Source: Sediminibacterium sp.
Lineage (GTDB): Bacteria > Bacteroidota > Bacteroidia > Chitinophagales > Chitinophagaceae
Assembly (NCBI GenBank): GCA_030158665.1
Contig: JAOASM010000027.1
Span: 1 to 64,000 of the forward strand
Length of the DNA: 64,000 nucleotides
Reading direction: 5' to 3'
A program made the translations under genes and the position numbers. The notes beneath the pieces are model-generated. The model did no database searches, was not told the DNA's origin, and saw only the letters and a list, made by a program, of their open reading frames with translations. Positions 46,745 through 56,254 of the stretch are shown piece by piece. The number at the start of each line of letters is the position of its first letter. Positions within the stretch are counted from its first letter, which is position 1.

Positions 46745-47761
46745 ATGTTTGAAATCAATCAATGGATAAAAATTAAAGCACCAGCTACCGTAGCCAATAT
46801 GGTTTGCGGGTTTGATATATTGGGCTTTGCTGTGAACAATCCATATGATGCGATGGAGATGCGCAGAGTAGAACGCACAAAAGAACATAGTTCAGCTTCT
46901 TCAACAAGTTCAATTATTTCTGCGATTAAGATCATCAATCTTGACGATTATAATTTACCCACCGATCCAGAGAAAAACGTAGCCGGTGCGGCATTGATCG
47001 CACTCATCGAAGCTTATGAAGAGCAAGTGCAGTTGGGCAATCCAAAGGCAACTATTCCGGTAGGCCAGTTGGCTTTTGAAGTTAAAATCAACAAACTCAT
47101 TAAACCAGGATCAGGCGTAGGATCAAGCGCGGCAAGTTCTGCAGGTGCAGTTGTTGGCGCCAATCATTTATTGGGCAACCTGTTTACAAAAGATGATTTA
47201 GTGCGTTTTGCAATGAATGGTGAAAAACTAGCATCAGGTGTAAAGCATGCAGACAATATCGCACCTTGTATTTTTGGCGGTGTGACATTGGTAAGAAGCA
47301 TTTTTCCGTTGGAAGTAATTGCACTACCCTCACCTATTTTACATGTAACGATTGTACATCCGCAGATAGAAGTAAAAACATCCGATGCGCGAAGTATCTT
47401 AAAACAAAATATACAATTAAAAGATGCCATCAAGCAATGGGGCAATATCGCAGGCTTGGTAGCGGGATTGATGAAAGGAGATTATGATTTAATTGGTAGA
47501 TCCTTGGAAGATGTGATCATTGAACCCATTCGTTCTATATTGATACCAGGATTTGATGAATTGAAAGCAGCATGTAAGGCAGCAGGTGCATTGGGAGGAG
47601 GGATTTCAGGATCAGGGCCATCCATCTTTTTCTTGAGTAAGGAACAGTCCACTGCGTTTGCCGTAGAAAAAGAAATGAAAAAATTATACACGCGAATTGG
47701 TTTGCCACATCATACTTATGTGACCTCTATCAATGGCGCTGGTGTAGAAGTAGAATTGTAG
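46745..47761 (+). CDS. thrB: Homoserine kinase
   Basis: The 338-aa GHMP kinase phosphorylates homoserine. IKAPATVANMVCGFDILGFA is at residues 9-28 and the ATP-binding KPGSGVGSSAASSAGAVVGAN near 120-140. GGGISGSGPSIFFLS is the C-terminal motif. It lies between thrA and thrC in the normal thr order. Confidence 0.96.
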   Translation: MFEINQWIKIKAPATVANMVCGFDILGFAVNNPYDAMEMRRVERTKEHSSASSTSSIISAIKIINLDDYNLPTDPEKNVAGAALIALIEAYEEQVQLGNPKATIPVGQLAFEVKINKLIKPGSGVGSSAASSAGAVVGANHLLGNLFTKDDLVRFAMNGEKLASGVKHADNIAPCIFGGVTLVRSIFPLEVIALPSPILHVTIVHPQIEVKTSDARSILKQNIQLKDAIKQWGNIAGLVAGLMKGDYDLIGRSLEDVIIEPIRSILIPGFDELKAACKAAGALGGGISGSGPSIFFLSKEQSTAFAVEKEMKKLYTRIGLPHHTYVTSINGAGVEVEL

Positions 47762-47770
47762 ATAAAACAA

Positions 47771-47825
47771 AGTGATTTGTATTCACTTATAAATTGTATT
47801 ACTAAAGTAAAAATGTTTTACTTAG
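47771..47825 (+). promoter_or_regulatory. Two small dyads in the thrB-thrC gap
   Basis: AAGTGA/TCACTT (about 47770-47788) and CTAAAGTAAAA/TTTTACTTAG (47802-47825, one bulge) occupy the 88-bp gap. Neither has a U-run. They may adjust relative thrC expression or be chance AT-rich dyads. Confidence 0.3.
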
Positions 47826-47849
47826 GTTTATAAAAGGAAACAACTAAAG

Positions 47850-49199
47850 ATGGAATATTATAGTTTAGGAAAACAATCTGCGAATGTCGATTTTAAAATT
47901 GCAGCCATTACTGGACAAGCGCCAGATAAGGGATTGTATTTTCCAACTACAATTCCTCAGTTGACTGCCGAGCAAATAGAAAGATTCAAAACATTAGATA
48001 AGGCGAGCTTGGCATTTGAAGTGATGCGTCCTTATGTTGGAGGCACAATTGATGATGCAAGTTTGAAGCAAATTTGTAAAGAGACAATTGATTTTGATTT
48101 TCCATTAGTCCCTATTACATCTAATATTAAAGCACTAGAGCTATTTCATGGACCTACCCTCGCTTTTAAAGACGTGGGTGCAAGATTTATGAGTAGATGT
48201 TTGGGTTATTTTTCTAAAACTTCATCTTCAAATAACAATACCGTTCTTGTTGCCACTTCTGGAGATACTGGTGGCGCAGTAGCCAATGGCTTTTTAGGTG
48301 TTGAAGGTGTGCAGGTAATTATTTTATATCCAAAAGGGAAAGTGAGTCCGATACAAGAATTGCAATTGACTACCTGCGGACAAAATATCACAGCTTTAGA
48401 AGTAGATGGAAGTTTTGATGATTGTCAAGCGATTGTCAAGGAGGCATTTATGGATGCCGATTTAAATGCAGCCTATCATTTAACTTCTGCTAACTCAATT
48501 AATGTAGCAAGATGGTTGCCGCAACAATTGTATTATTTCTTTGCATGGCAACAATGGGTTGCACAATATGGAGACAATACGCCCATGCATATCGTGGTGC
48601 CAAGTGGTAACTTCGGTAATATATGTGCGGGGATGATGGCCAAAGCAAGTGGCTTGCCATTGGGACATTTTGTAGCAGCCTGCAATGACAATAATGTGGT
48701 GACAAGGTATCTGTCTACTGGAAATTATGAAGTCAAAAAATCAGTAGAGACGATTTCAAATGCAATGGATGTAGGTAACCCAAGTAATTTCGTTCGCATC
48801 CTTGAGATCATGCAAAACAACTTTGATCAACTTAAAAATGCGTTGAGTAGTTATAGCTATGATGATATCTCAACGCAAGCTGCCATCACAAGGGTCTATA
48901 ATGATTATGGCTATACCTTAGATCCACATGGTGCCGTTGCATTTTTAGCAGCAGAAGAATTTATCCATGACCACGAACACGCCATTACCCATTATAATCA
49001 TACCGTGGAATCAATGCCTGTGCATGCGGTTATTTTAGAAACGGCCCATCCTGTAAAATTCCCAGAGGTAGTTGAAGAAGCCATTGGACATTCACTAACC
49101 ATCCCAGCTTCTGTTCAATATTTATTAGATAAGCCAAAGCAATCCATTCCACTTGCTGCAACCTATGCTGCATTTAAGCAATGGATGCTGCGTAAATAA
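47850..49199 (+). CDS. thrC: Threonine synthase
   Basis: The 449-aa PLP enzyme converts phosphohomoserine to threonine. MEYYSLGKQSANVDFKIA opens the protein, FHGPTLAFKDVGARFMSR contains the PLP Lys, and VATSGDTGGAVANGFLG and VPSGNFGNICAGMMAK follow. It is the last gene of the leu-ilv-thr run; a hairpin lies directly after its stop. Confidence 0.96.
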   Translation: MEYYSLGKQSANVDFKIAAITGQAPDKGLYFPTTIPQLTAEQIERFKTLDKASLAFEVMRPYVGGTIDDASLKQICKETIDFDFPLVPITSNIKALELFHGPTLAFKDVGARFMSRCLGYFSKTSSSNNNTVLVATSGDTGGAVANGFLGVEGVQVIILYPKGKVSPIQELQLTTCGQNITALEVDGSFDDCQAIVKEAFMDADLNAAYHLTSANSINVARWLPQQLYYFFAWQQWVAQYGDNTPMHIVVPSGNFGNICAGMMAKASGLPLGHFVAACNDNNVVTRYLSTGNYEVKKSVETISNAMDVGNPSNFVRILEIMQNNFDQLKNALSSYSYDDISTQAAITRVYNDYGYTLDPHGAVAFLAAEEFIHDHEHAITHYNHTVESMPVHAVILETAHPVKFPEVVEEAIGHSLTIPASVQYLLDKPKQSIPLAATYAAFKQWMLRK

Positions 49200-49224
49200 A
49201 AACGGCCCCGTTGAAGGGGCCGTT
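49192..49224. terminator. Bidirectional terminator between thrC and the S9 peptidase
   Basis: AACGGCCCC (49201-49209) pairs with GGGGCCGTT (49216-49224) with a 6-nt loop. On the minus strand TTTTTATTT follows, giving a strong terminator for the S9 peptidase gene. On the plus strand the U-run is poor, but the hairpin starts right after the thrC stop. Confidence 0.85.
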
Positions 49225-49273
49225 GAGAGTTCATGTATTGTAAACTAGAAATAAATTATATTCTAGTTAATGT

Positions 49274-51709
49274 TTATTTTCCTTTCAAGTATTTATCCAA
49301 CCAACGTCCTTGCTCGTATAATAAATGCAATACGTTTTCTTTTCCTCTGTAGCCATGTGCCTCATAAGGTAAGTAGACAAAACGAACTGTACCACCGTGT
49401 CCTTTGATAGCTGCATATAAACGCTCACTATTGATTGGGAATGTACCAGTGTTGTCATCCATTTCGCCGTGGGTCAATAAAATAGGTGTTTTAATTTTAT
49501 TCGCATGTGCAAAAGGGCTCATGTCTAAATACAATTGAGGTGCTTGCCAGAAAGTTCTGTCTTCATTTTGGAAACCAAAAGGAGTCAAGGTTCTGTTATA
49601 AGCACCACTACGTGCGATACCTGCTTTAAATAAATTGCTATGTGCAAGTACGTTTGCAGTCATGAAGGCGCCATAGCTATGACCACCAATTGCAAACTTA
49701 TTACGATCACTCACACCCATGCTCACTAATTTGTCAATCGCAGCAGTCGCATTCAAGATCAATTGATTGACAAAATCGTCGTTTGGTTTTTTATCAGGAG
49801 AAGTTGCCACAATCGGCATTTCAGCATTGTCCAAGATCGCATAACCTTGTGTTACATAAAATACTGGAGAGCCCCAACTTAATAAAGTAAACTTATGTTG
49901 GTTACCTCTGATCTGGCTAGCGTCAGCAGCACTTGTAAATTCTCTAGGATAAGCCCAAAGCAATGTAGGTAAAGGACCATCTTTTTCTTTGTTGTAGCCC
50001 TTAGGTAAATACAAGTCGCCAGTTAAGTCAACACCATCTGCTCTTTTGTATTTAATTTTTTCTTTTGTTACCCCTTCCATACTTGCATAAGGATTGCTGA
50101 AGCTCGTTAAGGCTACAGAAGTATTGGCTTGTAAAGATTTTAAATAATAGTTAGGTACTTCTTTTTCTGTTTCTCTGCGTGTGATAATTTTCAAAGTTGC
50201 AGCATCTAATACATCCACTACATATTCAAAACAATCTTCTTTACTGCGCCAGATGATTTCATTGGTTTTAGTATCTAAGTTGTAGATAGATAAGTAAGGA
50301 AGATCTCCTTTATCAGAAGCACCAGTGGTGTTGTTCATTAAAACTGAACGGCCATTGTTTACTGTCGCAATCACATCTTTTCCGAACTTATTTTTATGGG
50401 TAACAGGATTGCCTAAGTTGGTATACGCGTCTGTTAAACTACGCTCGTATAAAGTGGTTAAACTTTGTGCTTTATGATTGTAGATGCTTACTTTATAACG
50501 TTGCTTTGTTCTTAATACTTCAGTCACTAATGCTAAGGTTTCATCGCCCCAGCTGATATTAGAAAAACGAGTGACTGTTTTAAATAATTCTTTCGGTGTT
50601 TCATTGAAAGGAGCTGATATCGCCATCACCGCGTCATGGAAGGGCACAGCTTTTTTAATCAAGCCACTATCTAAAGGCATTGCATACACAATGGTAGCCG
50701 CTTCATCGTCCTTCCATTCAAAACCACGAGGTGCATTTTGCACATTGTCATAACCACTTGCTGTTCCTTCTGAAGAAGGTAATTGAGCAATTGTTTTTAC
50801 TAAGGCACCGTTTTTATCCAATACTTGCATAGAAGAAGCAAAACCATAAGCAGTCACTAAATAAGAGAATGGCTTATTTAAAGTGCGCGTAAGGATATAA
50901 TTTTTATCAGGAGAGATGCTAAAGCTATTGGTTAATGCAGGTGCACCAATTTTAGTCTCTACACCGTTTTTGTTTTTAACCAATTGACTCTTCGCTAAAA
51001 ATTCAAACACATATTCGTCATAAGGAGATTTGATCAAATCTTGATACGTCACGCTAGGTGCAGCTTTACCTAAGTTCTCTTGAATGGTTGGGCCTTTAGG
51101 TGTGATGGGTCTTTTTGCTAAAGCACTTGCAGTGTTCACATTTACTTTATACATCACTGTGGCGTCATCTAACCAAACAAGGCTAGCACCTAAAATTAAA
51201 TTCGCTGCAGTTTTATTTATTTTTTGACAAGTCAAAGTAGATAGGTCAATGACATACACATCCACTGCTGTTGCTGTGATATTGTAGAATGCAATTTTAT
51301 TTTCAGACGGATTCCATGTTGGGCTCAAAGCAGCAACAGAAGATGGCATGCCTTTGATCGCTACAATTTTATTGCTAGCGATGTCTTTAATCGTCATGCC
51401 CTTGATGTAGTTCTGACGGGTAGGAGAGAAATTGTTGGGATTCAAACGAAGACCAGCAATTTTAAATTCAGCTTGTCCTAGTTCTTCCACTAAAGGATAA
51501 GAAGGACGCTCCATTACAAGCATGTGTTTTGCTTTTCCATCCACACTAATAGAAGGCGTGGGCGCTGCTAATAGTAAGTCAGCAATTTCTTTTGGTGGGA
51601 GTTGATAGGCAGATGCGTCTTGCGCAAATGTGTTCAAGCTCATTAAGGCTAGCATCAACAAGCCAGCGATAGAACCTAAGATTTTTTTAGAACCTATGAT
51701 TTTTTTCAT
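49274..51709 (-). CDS. Secreted S9-family prolyl oligopeptidase-like peptidase
   Basis: I start at the ATG 51709 (MKKIIGSKKILG, 811 aa), which gives a clean signal peptide ending near NTFAQ; the track's start adds 26 residues without signal character. The N-terminal ~530 residues are a predicted beta-propeller. The C-terminal alpha/beta-hydrolase has GGHSYGAFMTANVLAH (nucleophile Ser), a following Asp region (THGEMDDNTGTFP) and EAHGYRGKENVLH for the His. The pattern resembles S9D glutamyl endopeptidase-type enzymes. It probably degrades oligopeptides in the periplasm. Confidence 0.88.
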   Translation of the reverse strand: MKKIIGSKKILGSIAGLLMLALMSLNTFAQDASAYQLPPKEIADLLLAAPTPSISVDGKAKHMLVMERPSYPLVEELGQAEFKIAGLRLNPNNFSPTRQNYIKGMTIKDIASNKIVAIKGMPSSVAALSPTWNPSENKIAFYNITATAVDVYVIDLSTLTCQKINKTAANLILGASLVWLDDATVMYKVNVNTASALAKRPITPKGPTIQENLGKAAPSVTYQDLIKSPYDEYVFEFLAKSQLVKNKNGVETKIGAPALTNSFSISPDKNYILTRTLNKPFSYLVTAYGFASSMQVLDKNGALVKTIAQLPSSEGTASGYDNVQNAPRGFEWKDDEAATIVYAMPLDSGLIKKAVPFHDAVMAISAPFNETPKELFKTVTRFSNISWGDETLALVTEVLRTKQRYKVSIYNHKAQSLTTLYERSLTDAYTNLGNPVTHKNKFGKDVIATVNNGRSVLMNNTTGASDKGDLPYLSIYNLDTKTNEIIWRSKEDCFEYVVDVLDAATLKIITRRETEKEVPNYYLKSLQANTSVALTSFSNPYASMEGVTKEKIKYKRADGVDLTGDLYLPKGYNKEKDGPLPTLLWAYPREFTSAADASQIRGNQHKFTLLSWGSPVFYVTQGYAILDNAEMPIVATSPDKKPNDDFVNQLILNATAAIDKLVSMGVSDRNKFAIGGHSYGAFMTANVLAHSNLFKAGIARSGAYNRTLTPFGFQNEDRTFWQAPQLYLDMSPFAHANKIKTPILLTHGEMDDNTGTFPINSERLYAAIKGHGGTVRFVYLPYEAHGYRGKENVLHLLYEQGRWLDKYLKGK

Positions 51710-51787
51710 ACAATTTATTTTACCCAAATTAAGATAAAATCTACATTCAGCCCCGCCATCTATCAAAAACAATGGAATTGATTTCAA

Positions 51788-51818
51788 ATAAAAAACGGCC
51801 CCTGTGTTAGGAGCCGTT
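51788..51818 (-). terminator. Terminator after the nitroreductase gene
   Basis: On the minus strand AACGGCTCC and GGGGCCGTT pair (one G-U), followed by TTTTTTATTT. It is similar in sequence to the terminator at 49192-49224. It lies about 95 bp past the nitroreductase stop. Confidence 0.85.
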
Positions 51819-51913
51819 TGGATTCAGCTTATGAAGGCTGAATACCGATTGCTTGCTTAAAACTCAATTCAAAAACGCAGTTTAATATTTTTGACTAGTT
51901 CTAACTAGATCTA

Positions 51914-52543
51914 TTATTTTTTGATGATCAACTTCTCAGTCGCTCTTCTTACTTTCTTAGCGCCAGATAAATAATCATTAGCGGCATCTCTGTAACCTAA
52001 AGTCACAGCAACAGCACTATGTAAGCCTAATTCTTTTAAGCCTAATGCTTCATCCACTGCGTCAGGAATAAATCCTTCCATTGGTGTTGCATCAATTTCT
52101 TCAGAAGCAGCTGCTACTAAAGTAAATCCTAATGCGATGTAAGTTTGTTTCGCTGCCCAGATCTGTAATTGCTCTGGCGTCAAGTTCTTGATAGAACCAT
52201 TGATATAACCAGCGAAGTCTTTTAATGAATCAACTGGAACACCTCTTTCTTCAGCAATTTCTTGCATGTACTCAGCCACTTCTTTTTCTGTGATGCTATT
52301 CCAAGTAGCAAAGATCACAAGAGCAGAAGCTTCAGCAACCTGAGGTTGATTGTAGAAATGAGGTTGTAATTTTTTTCTAGTCTCTTCGTCTTCAATGACA
52401 ATGATATTGTAAGGAGTCAAGCCAAAAGAGCTAGGTGCTAATTTAGTTGCTTCCAAAATGGTGTTCAAAGTAGCTTCAGGGATTTTGTTACCATTCATTC
52501 TCTTTACTGCGTAGCGCCATTTAAGGGCATCTAATAAACTCAT
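51914..52543 (-). CDS. Nitroreductase-family NAD(P)H oxidoreductase
   Basis: The 209-aa protein matches FMN-dependent nitroreductases of the NfsB type: LKWRYAVKRMNGNKIPEATLNTILEATKLAPSSFGLTPYNIIVIED at the start, AAKQTYIALGFTLVAAASEEIDATPMEGF in the middle, and SAVAVTLGYRDAANDY near the end. It would reduce quinones or nitro compounds using FMN. It is monocistronic. The next 568 bp upstream hold no gene, only a tandem repeat. Confidence 0.9.
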   Translation of the reverse strand: MSLLDALKWRYAVKRMNGNKIPEATLNTILEATKLAPSSFGLTPYNIIVIEDEETRKKLQPHFYNQPQVAEASALVIFATWNSITEKEVAEYMQEIAEERGVPVDSLKDFAGYINGSIKNLTPEQLQIWAAKQTYIALGFTLVAAASEEIDATPMEGFIPDAVDEALGLKELGLHSAVAVTLGYRDAANDYLSGAKKVRRATEKLIIKK

Positions 52544-52837
52544 AATTGTAGTATTTTAATTGTTTTTAATTAATGTTGTTGTTTTGAATCAATGTTTGAA
52601 CATCAAAGGTAGACTATTTTAAGCATACGACCAAAATTCTGCCACCCCAACATATATAAACTAACAAACCCTTTACCAAATAGTTCAAACCAAACTTTCT
52701 AGCTGCTCAAGCCCCCAATATTCTTATAATATTTCCCCAATTACCTCCTTTTGCCCCATATGCTTAGATTATTTCTAAGTCTGTTGCTTGGGTCTAGTTC
52801 TTTAAACCGAATAAGTAGGTGTTGTGTTTTTGCTCTA
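52544..52837. other. Gene-free stretch upstream of the 61-bp repeats
   Basis: No credible gene is seen here. The segment is AT-rich with several C-runs (CCCCCAATATTC, TTTCCCCAATTACC, TTTTGCCCCATATG). The last ~40 bp (GTAGGTGTTGTGTTTTTGCTC) resemble a degenerate third copy of the adjacent tandem repeat. Confidence 0.4.
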
Positions 52838-52959
52838 TTTTAAAACTGTGGATTATATGATACAAACCAAGGCGAATCTGTGTGTTATGAACCACACAAA
52901 TTTAAACTGTGGATTAAATGACACAAGCAAAGGCGGTGGTGTGTGTTCTGTTCCACACT
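52838..52959. repeat. Imperfect 61-bp tandem repeat, two copies
   Basis: Two direct copies, 61 bp apart, share AAACTGTGGATTAxATGAxACAA, then AAGGCG, TGTGTGTT and CCACAC. Each unit carries a TGTGTG/CACACA-type dyad with an 8-nt loop. They lie between the nitroreductase and phosphatase genes. They could be protein-binding sites, a small RNA or a decayed element. Confidence 0.75.
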
Positions 52960-53120
52960 TTTAAAAAGCATGAATTTTGTAACAAATGTGTCAATGGCCA
53001 TGTTTTTGGTTGAAAATCCTAAAGCAACATAGAAAATAGTATAAAATCTTAATTTCTTTAAATTATGAAAATTCTGAAAAATGCGCAAAATTGCCTATTT
53101 TAACAAGATAATTGAACAAA

Positions 53121-54275
53121 ATGAGTCAAAAATCATCCATTTTCGCCGTTTTTCTTGCGATTTTAATCTTTCAACATAATGGCTTAAAAGCCCAAAAGCA
53201 AATTGAAAAAATTGGACTAGACAGGTCTTCTCCTAACTTGATCGTTATTACTACGGACGGATTAAGATGGCAGGAGGTATTCAACGGGATGGATTTTGCG
53301 TTAGCCAATAATCGAAAGTTCAATCACGGAGATAGCGCCTACTTATTCAATAAATATAGTAATACATTAAATGGGGGTAATTCAATAGATGGTGCCAATG
53401 CGGTACTGGAGCGTCGTGCAAAACTCCTCCCCTTCATCACCCAAACGATGGGTACAAAAGGACTCCTTTTTGGCAATCGTTTTAAAGAAAATAAAGTCGA
53501 TGTGGCCAATCCGCATTGGTTCTCTTATCCAGGCTACAATGAAATCTTTACGGGCTATCCGGACTCCGCGATTAACTCTAATAATTATCCGCCTAATCCT
53601 CACGAAAACATTTTAGCATTTTTACAAAAACAAAAAGGGTATCAAAATAATGTCATTGCATTTGGGGCATGGGATGCCTACAGTCGAATCTTAAATGAAG
53701 CTGCATCAGGGTTTCCAGTGATCAATGGTTTTGAATCTTTGTCGAGTATCCTGCCTGATCCACAAACAAAAATGTTGGCGCAAATGCTTAAGGATAGTTA
53801 CAAACCCTTTAAGGAAGCTGAATGTCTAGATGTATTTACACATCAGCAAGCCAAATATTATCTTGAAACAAAACTCCCAAAAGTTATGTACATCAGTTAT
53901 GGTGAAACCGATGAATGGGCGCATGAAGGAAACTACTCGGCTTATTTAGATGCATCGCATCAAGTGGATGCCTGGGTAAATGAACTTTGGCAATGGGTGC
54001 AAAACACGCCGGGCTATAAAGACAACACTTATTTATTAATCACCACCGATCATGGCAGGGGCTTTGGCGAAGGCTGGACAGATCATGGTGCAGATGTAAA
54101 AGGTGCTTCAAGTATCTGGTTTGGCTTAATGGGTCCTGAAAAAAATTCCAACTTGAACAAGATCAAACAAACAGACAATCAACAATTGTATCAAAAACAA
54201 TTAGCGGCAACGATGGTAAAATTATTGGGCCTAGAATTTACACCAGCACATCCAGTAGGAAATCCGATCTATTAA
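53121..54275 (+). CDS. Secreted alkaline-phosphatase-superfamily hydrolase
   Basis: From the ATG 53121 (MSQKSSIFAVF, 384 aa) the protein has a signal peptide ending near GLKAQ. The track's TTG start is three codons earlier. It belongs to the alkaline phosphatase/sulfatase/phosphodiesterase superfamily: IVITTDGLRWQEVF provides the first metal Asp and the nucleophile region, YGETDEWAHEGNY the second metal set, and LLITTDHGRGFGEGW with TDHGAD the last. Substrate is unknown; a phosphomonoesterase or phosphodiesterase in the periplasm is likely. It stands alone between the repeat region and the small gene at 54354. Confidence 0.82.
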   Translation: MSQKSSIFAVFLAILIFQHNGLKAQKQIEKIGLDRSSPNLIVITTDGLRWQEVFNGMDFALANNRKFNHGDSAYLFNKYSNTLNGGNSIDGANAVLERRAKLLPFITQTMGTKGLLFGNRFKENKVDVANPHWFSYPGYNEIFTGYPDSAINSNNYPPNPHENILAFLQKQKGYQNNVIAFGAWDAYSRILNEAASGFPVINGFESLSSILPDPQTKMLAQMLKDSYKPFKEAECLDVFTHQQAKYYLETKLPKVMYISYGETDEWAHEGNYSAYLDASHQVDAWVNELWQWVQNTPGYKDNTYLLITTDHGRGFGEGWTDHGADVKGASSIWFGLMGPEKNSNLNKIKQTDNQQLYQKQLAATMVKLLGLEFTPAHPVGNPIY

Positions 54276-54341
54276 TTACACAACCCTTTTAAAATCGTTA
54301 TACTCAATTAAATAGAATTTAGTTGGATTTTAAAAATGGTT

Positions 54342-54349
54342 TAACTTTG
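54342..54349 (+). promoter_or_regulatory. -7 box immediately before the 115-aa gene
   Basis: TAACTTTG matches TAnnTTTG only 4 bp before the ATG at 54354, implying an almost leaderless transcript. A TTG at 54323-54325 is 16 nt upstream, shorter than the usual 19-21. Confidence 0.45.
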
Positions 54350-54353
54350 TTCT

Positions 54354-54701
54354 ATGCTACAAAACAAAACCTTTAAGCAATTTCTTGCGCTAGCGATGCT
54401 AGTGGTTTTTGCATTTAGCATTACGCCACAAAAATCGATTCACGATTTAGTAGCAAAACATATTGATCCAACTAGTTGTTCGGTACATAAGGATTTGCCT
54501 ATTGAGCAAATTGAAAAAACTGAACTGCATTGTACTTTCGATTTTCAAGTAGCCACTACTCCATTTGTGGACTACGATTTTAGTATCCTTATTCCAACGC
54601 CAATTGTTGCCAAAGCGCGCAATGCCTATTTTGTAGCAAAGGCAATTACACAATTATCTATTGTTTCTGACTCTCGTGGTCCCCCTGCTGTTATTTGTTA
54701 G
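54354..54701 (+). CDS. Small secreted protein preceding a TonB receptor
   Basis: The 115-aa protein has an N-terminal hydrophobic segment (FLALAMLVVFAFSITPQ, about 10-26) and three later Cys/His positions (TSCSVHKDL, ELHCTFDF, terminal AVIC). It ends with SRGPPAVIC. I associate short proteins ending in RGPP-type tails with genes just upstream of TonB-dependent receptors in Bacteroidota, but know no assigned function. Metal or ligand binding in the periplasm is conceivable from the Cys/His content. Its stop overlaps the track start of the receptor ORF, and the receptor ATG is 32 bp downstream. Confidence 0.7.
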   Translation: MLQNKTFKQFLALAMLVVFAFSITPQKSIHDLVAKHIDPTSCSVHKDLPIEQIEKTELHCTFDFQVATTPFVDYDFSILIPTPIVAKARNAYFVAKAITQLSIVSDSRGPPAVIC

Positions 54702-54733
54702 GTTTCGATTTTTTTAACAAACAAAACAGTTTT

Positions 54734-56254
54734 ATGAAAAAATATTTAGGTGTATTACTCTTATTGAGTGCGAGTATCGGATTTGCAACAAAAGCGATTG
54801 CGCAACAATTTACATTAACAGGAAAAGTATTTGATAGAGCAACAGGTAAAACCTTAGGAGGAGCAAGTGTCTATCTTCCAGAAATTAAAAAAGGAACGAT
54901 TGCCAATAAAGATGGCGTCTTCACAATCAATATAGAAGCAGGATCGCATGTATTAGAAATTAGTTATGTTGGCTATGCGACTGATGTAGAAAATATCAAA
55001 CTGCAAAAAAACACTACACAAGATTTTTATTTAAATAGTTCGGTACTAGAAGGGGGCAATGTGATTGTCACCAGTTTTTTAAGAGCCACTTCTACCAGAC
55101 GCACACCCACACCGGTGACGATTGTAAAAAAAGAAGAACTATTTAGAGGTGTATCAAGCAATTTAATTGATGCCTTGTCTAAAGTACCAGGTGTCTCTCA
55201 AATATCTACAGGACCCGCCATCTCTAAACCAATCATTCGTGGCTTGGGATACAATCGTGTAGTGGTAATGAATGATGGTATCAGACAAGAAGGGCAACAA
55301 TGGGGCGATGAACATGGTATTGAAATCGACGAATACAATGTTAGCAGAACCGAAGTGTTAAAAGTGCCGGCGTCATTGATTTATGGATCGGATGCCTTAG
55401 CGGGTGTAATCAACATCATCTCTAACGTACCAGTGAGTGAAGGCGTGATCAAAGGAAATGTGTTTTCCAACTATCAAACCAATAACCGCATGATGGGCAA
55501 TCACTTTGATTTAGCTGGAAACAATAAAGGATTTATCTGGGGGATCAACTATAGTGCAAAAAATGCAGGCGATTATAAAAACAAATATGATGGCACTGTA
55601 TTTAATTCAAGATTTTTAGAGCGCAATGGCGGTGGTTATATTGGTATCGAAAAAAGCTGGGGATACTCACAGTTGTCTTTTAGTAATTTTTACCAAAACT
55701 TAGGCATAGTAGAAGGAGATCGTGATGCAGATGGACGATTTATTATGTTGAAAGATGTGGGTGGTATTGCAGAGGAAGTTGTTGTAGATGCTGCAGAGGA
55801 AAAAAGATTTACCCCACGTGTGCCGATGCAAAAAATCCAACACACTAAATATACATTGGATAACAATATCAAATTAGGCAATGACAGATTGAAAGCCACT
55901 TTTGGTTTACAACAAAACCAAAGAATGGAATTTGGCAATGTCTTAGATATAAATGAAAAAGAATTGTTTTTTGATTTAAAAACATTCAACTACGCCATAC
56001 AATATTTACAAGCAGAAAAAAATAATTGGAAAAATACATTTGGTGTAAATGGTATGCGACAAACCAATACCAACCGAGGAGAAGAAGCGCTAGTGCCCGA
56101 TTATACGAGCTTTGATATCGGTGCGTTTTATTATACTCAAAAAAGAACAGAGAAAACAAGTTGGAGCGGAGGATTAAGATACGATCAAAAGTGGATGAAC
56201 TTTAGCAACCCGAATCAATTTGTATGTCCTCCAGGGATGGCTTGTATTGCATAA
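54734..56254 (+). pseudogene. TonB-dependent receptor, 5' part (frameshifted)
   Basis: From the ATG 54734 (MKKYLGVLLL) this frame encodes a signal peptide ending IAQQ, a carboxypeptidase-regulatory-like domain (FTLTGKVFDRATGKTLGGASVYL) and the TonB plug (VSSNLIDALSKVPGVSQISTGPAISKPIIRGLGYNRVVVMNDG). The first barrel strands follow. It then stops at TAA 56252-56254 in the middle of the barrel. The rest of the barrel continues in the +1 frame. The intact protein would be about 800 residues, normal for the family. The ORF track start at 54695 is upstream of the signal peptide and rejected. Confidence 0.85.

Noticed and set aside
52838-52959. CRISPR array
   Set aside because: Only two imperfect adjacent copies without spacers, and no cas genes nearby.
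52885-53088. 67-aa minus-strand ORF over the tandem repeat
   Set aside because: Part of it is a translation of the 61-bp repeat, composition is odd, and no start or promoter signal stands out. Noted as repeat instead.
56199-56254. Programmed ribosomal frameshift in the TonB receptor
   Set aside because: No slippery heptamer with a downstream structure is evident, and programmed shifts are not known for this family; mutation or sequence error is simpler.
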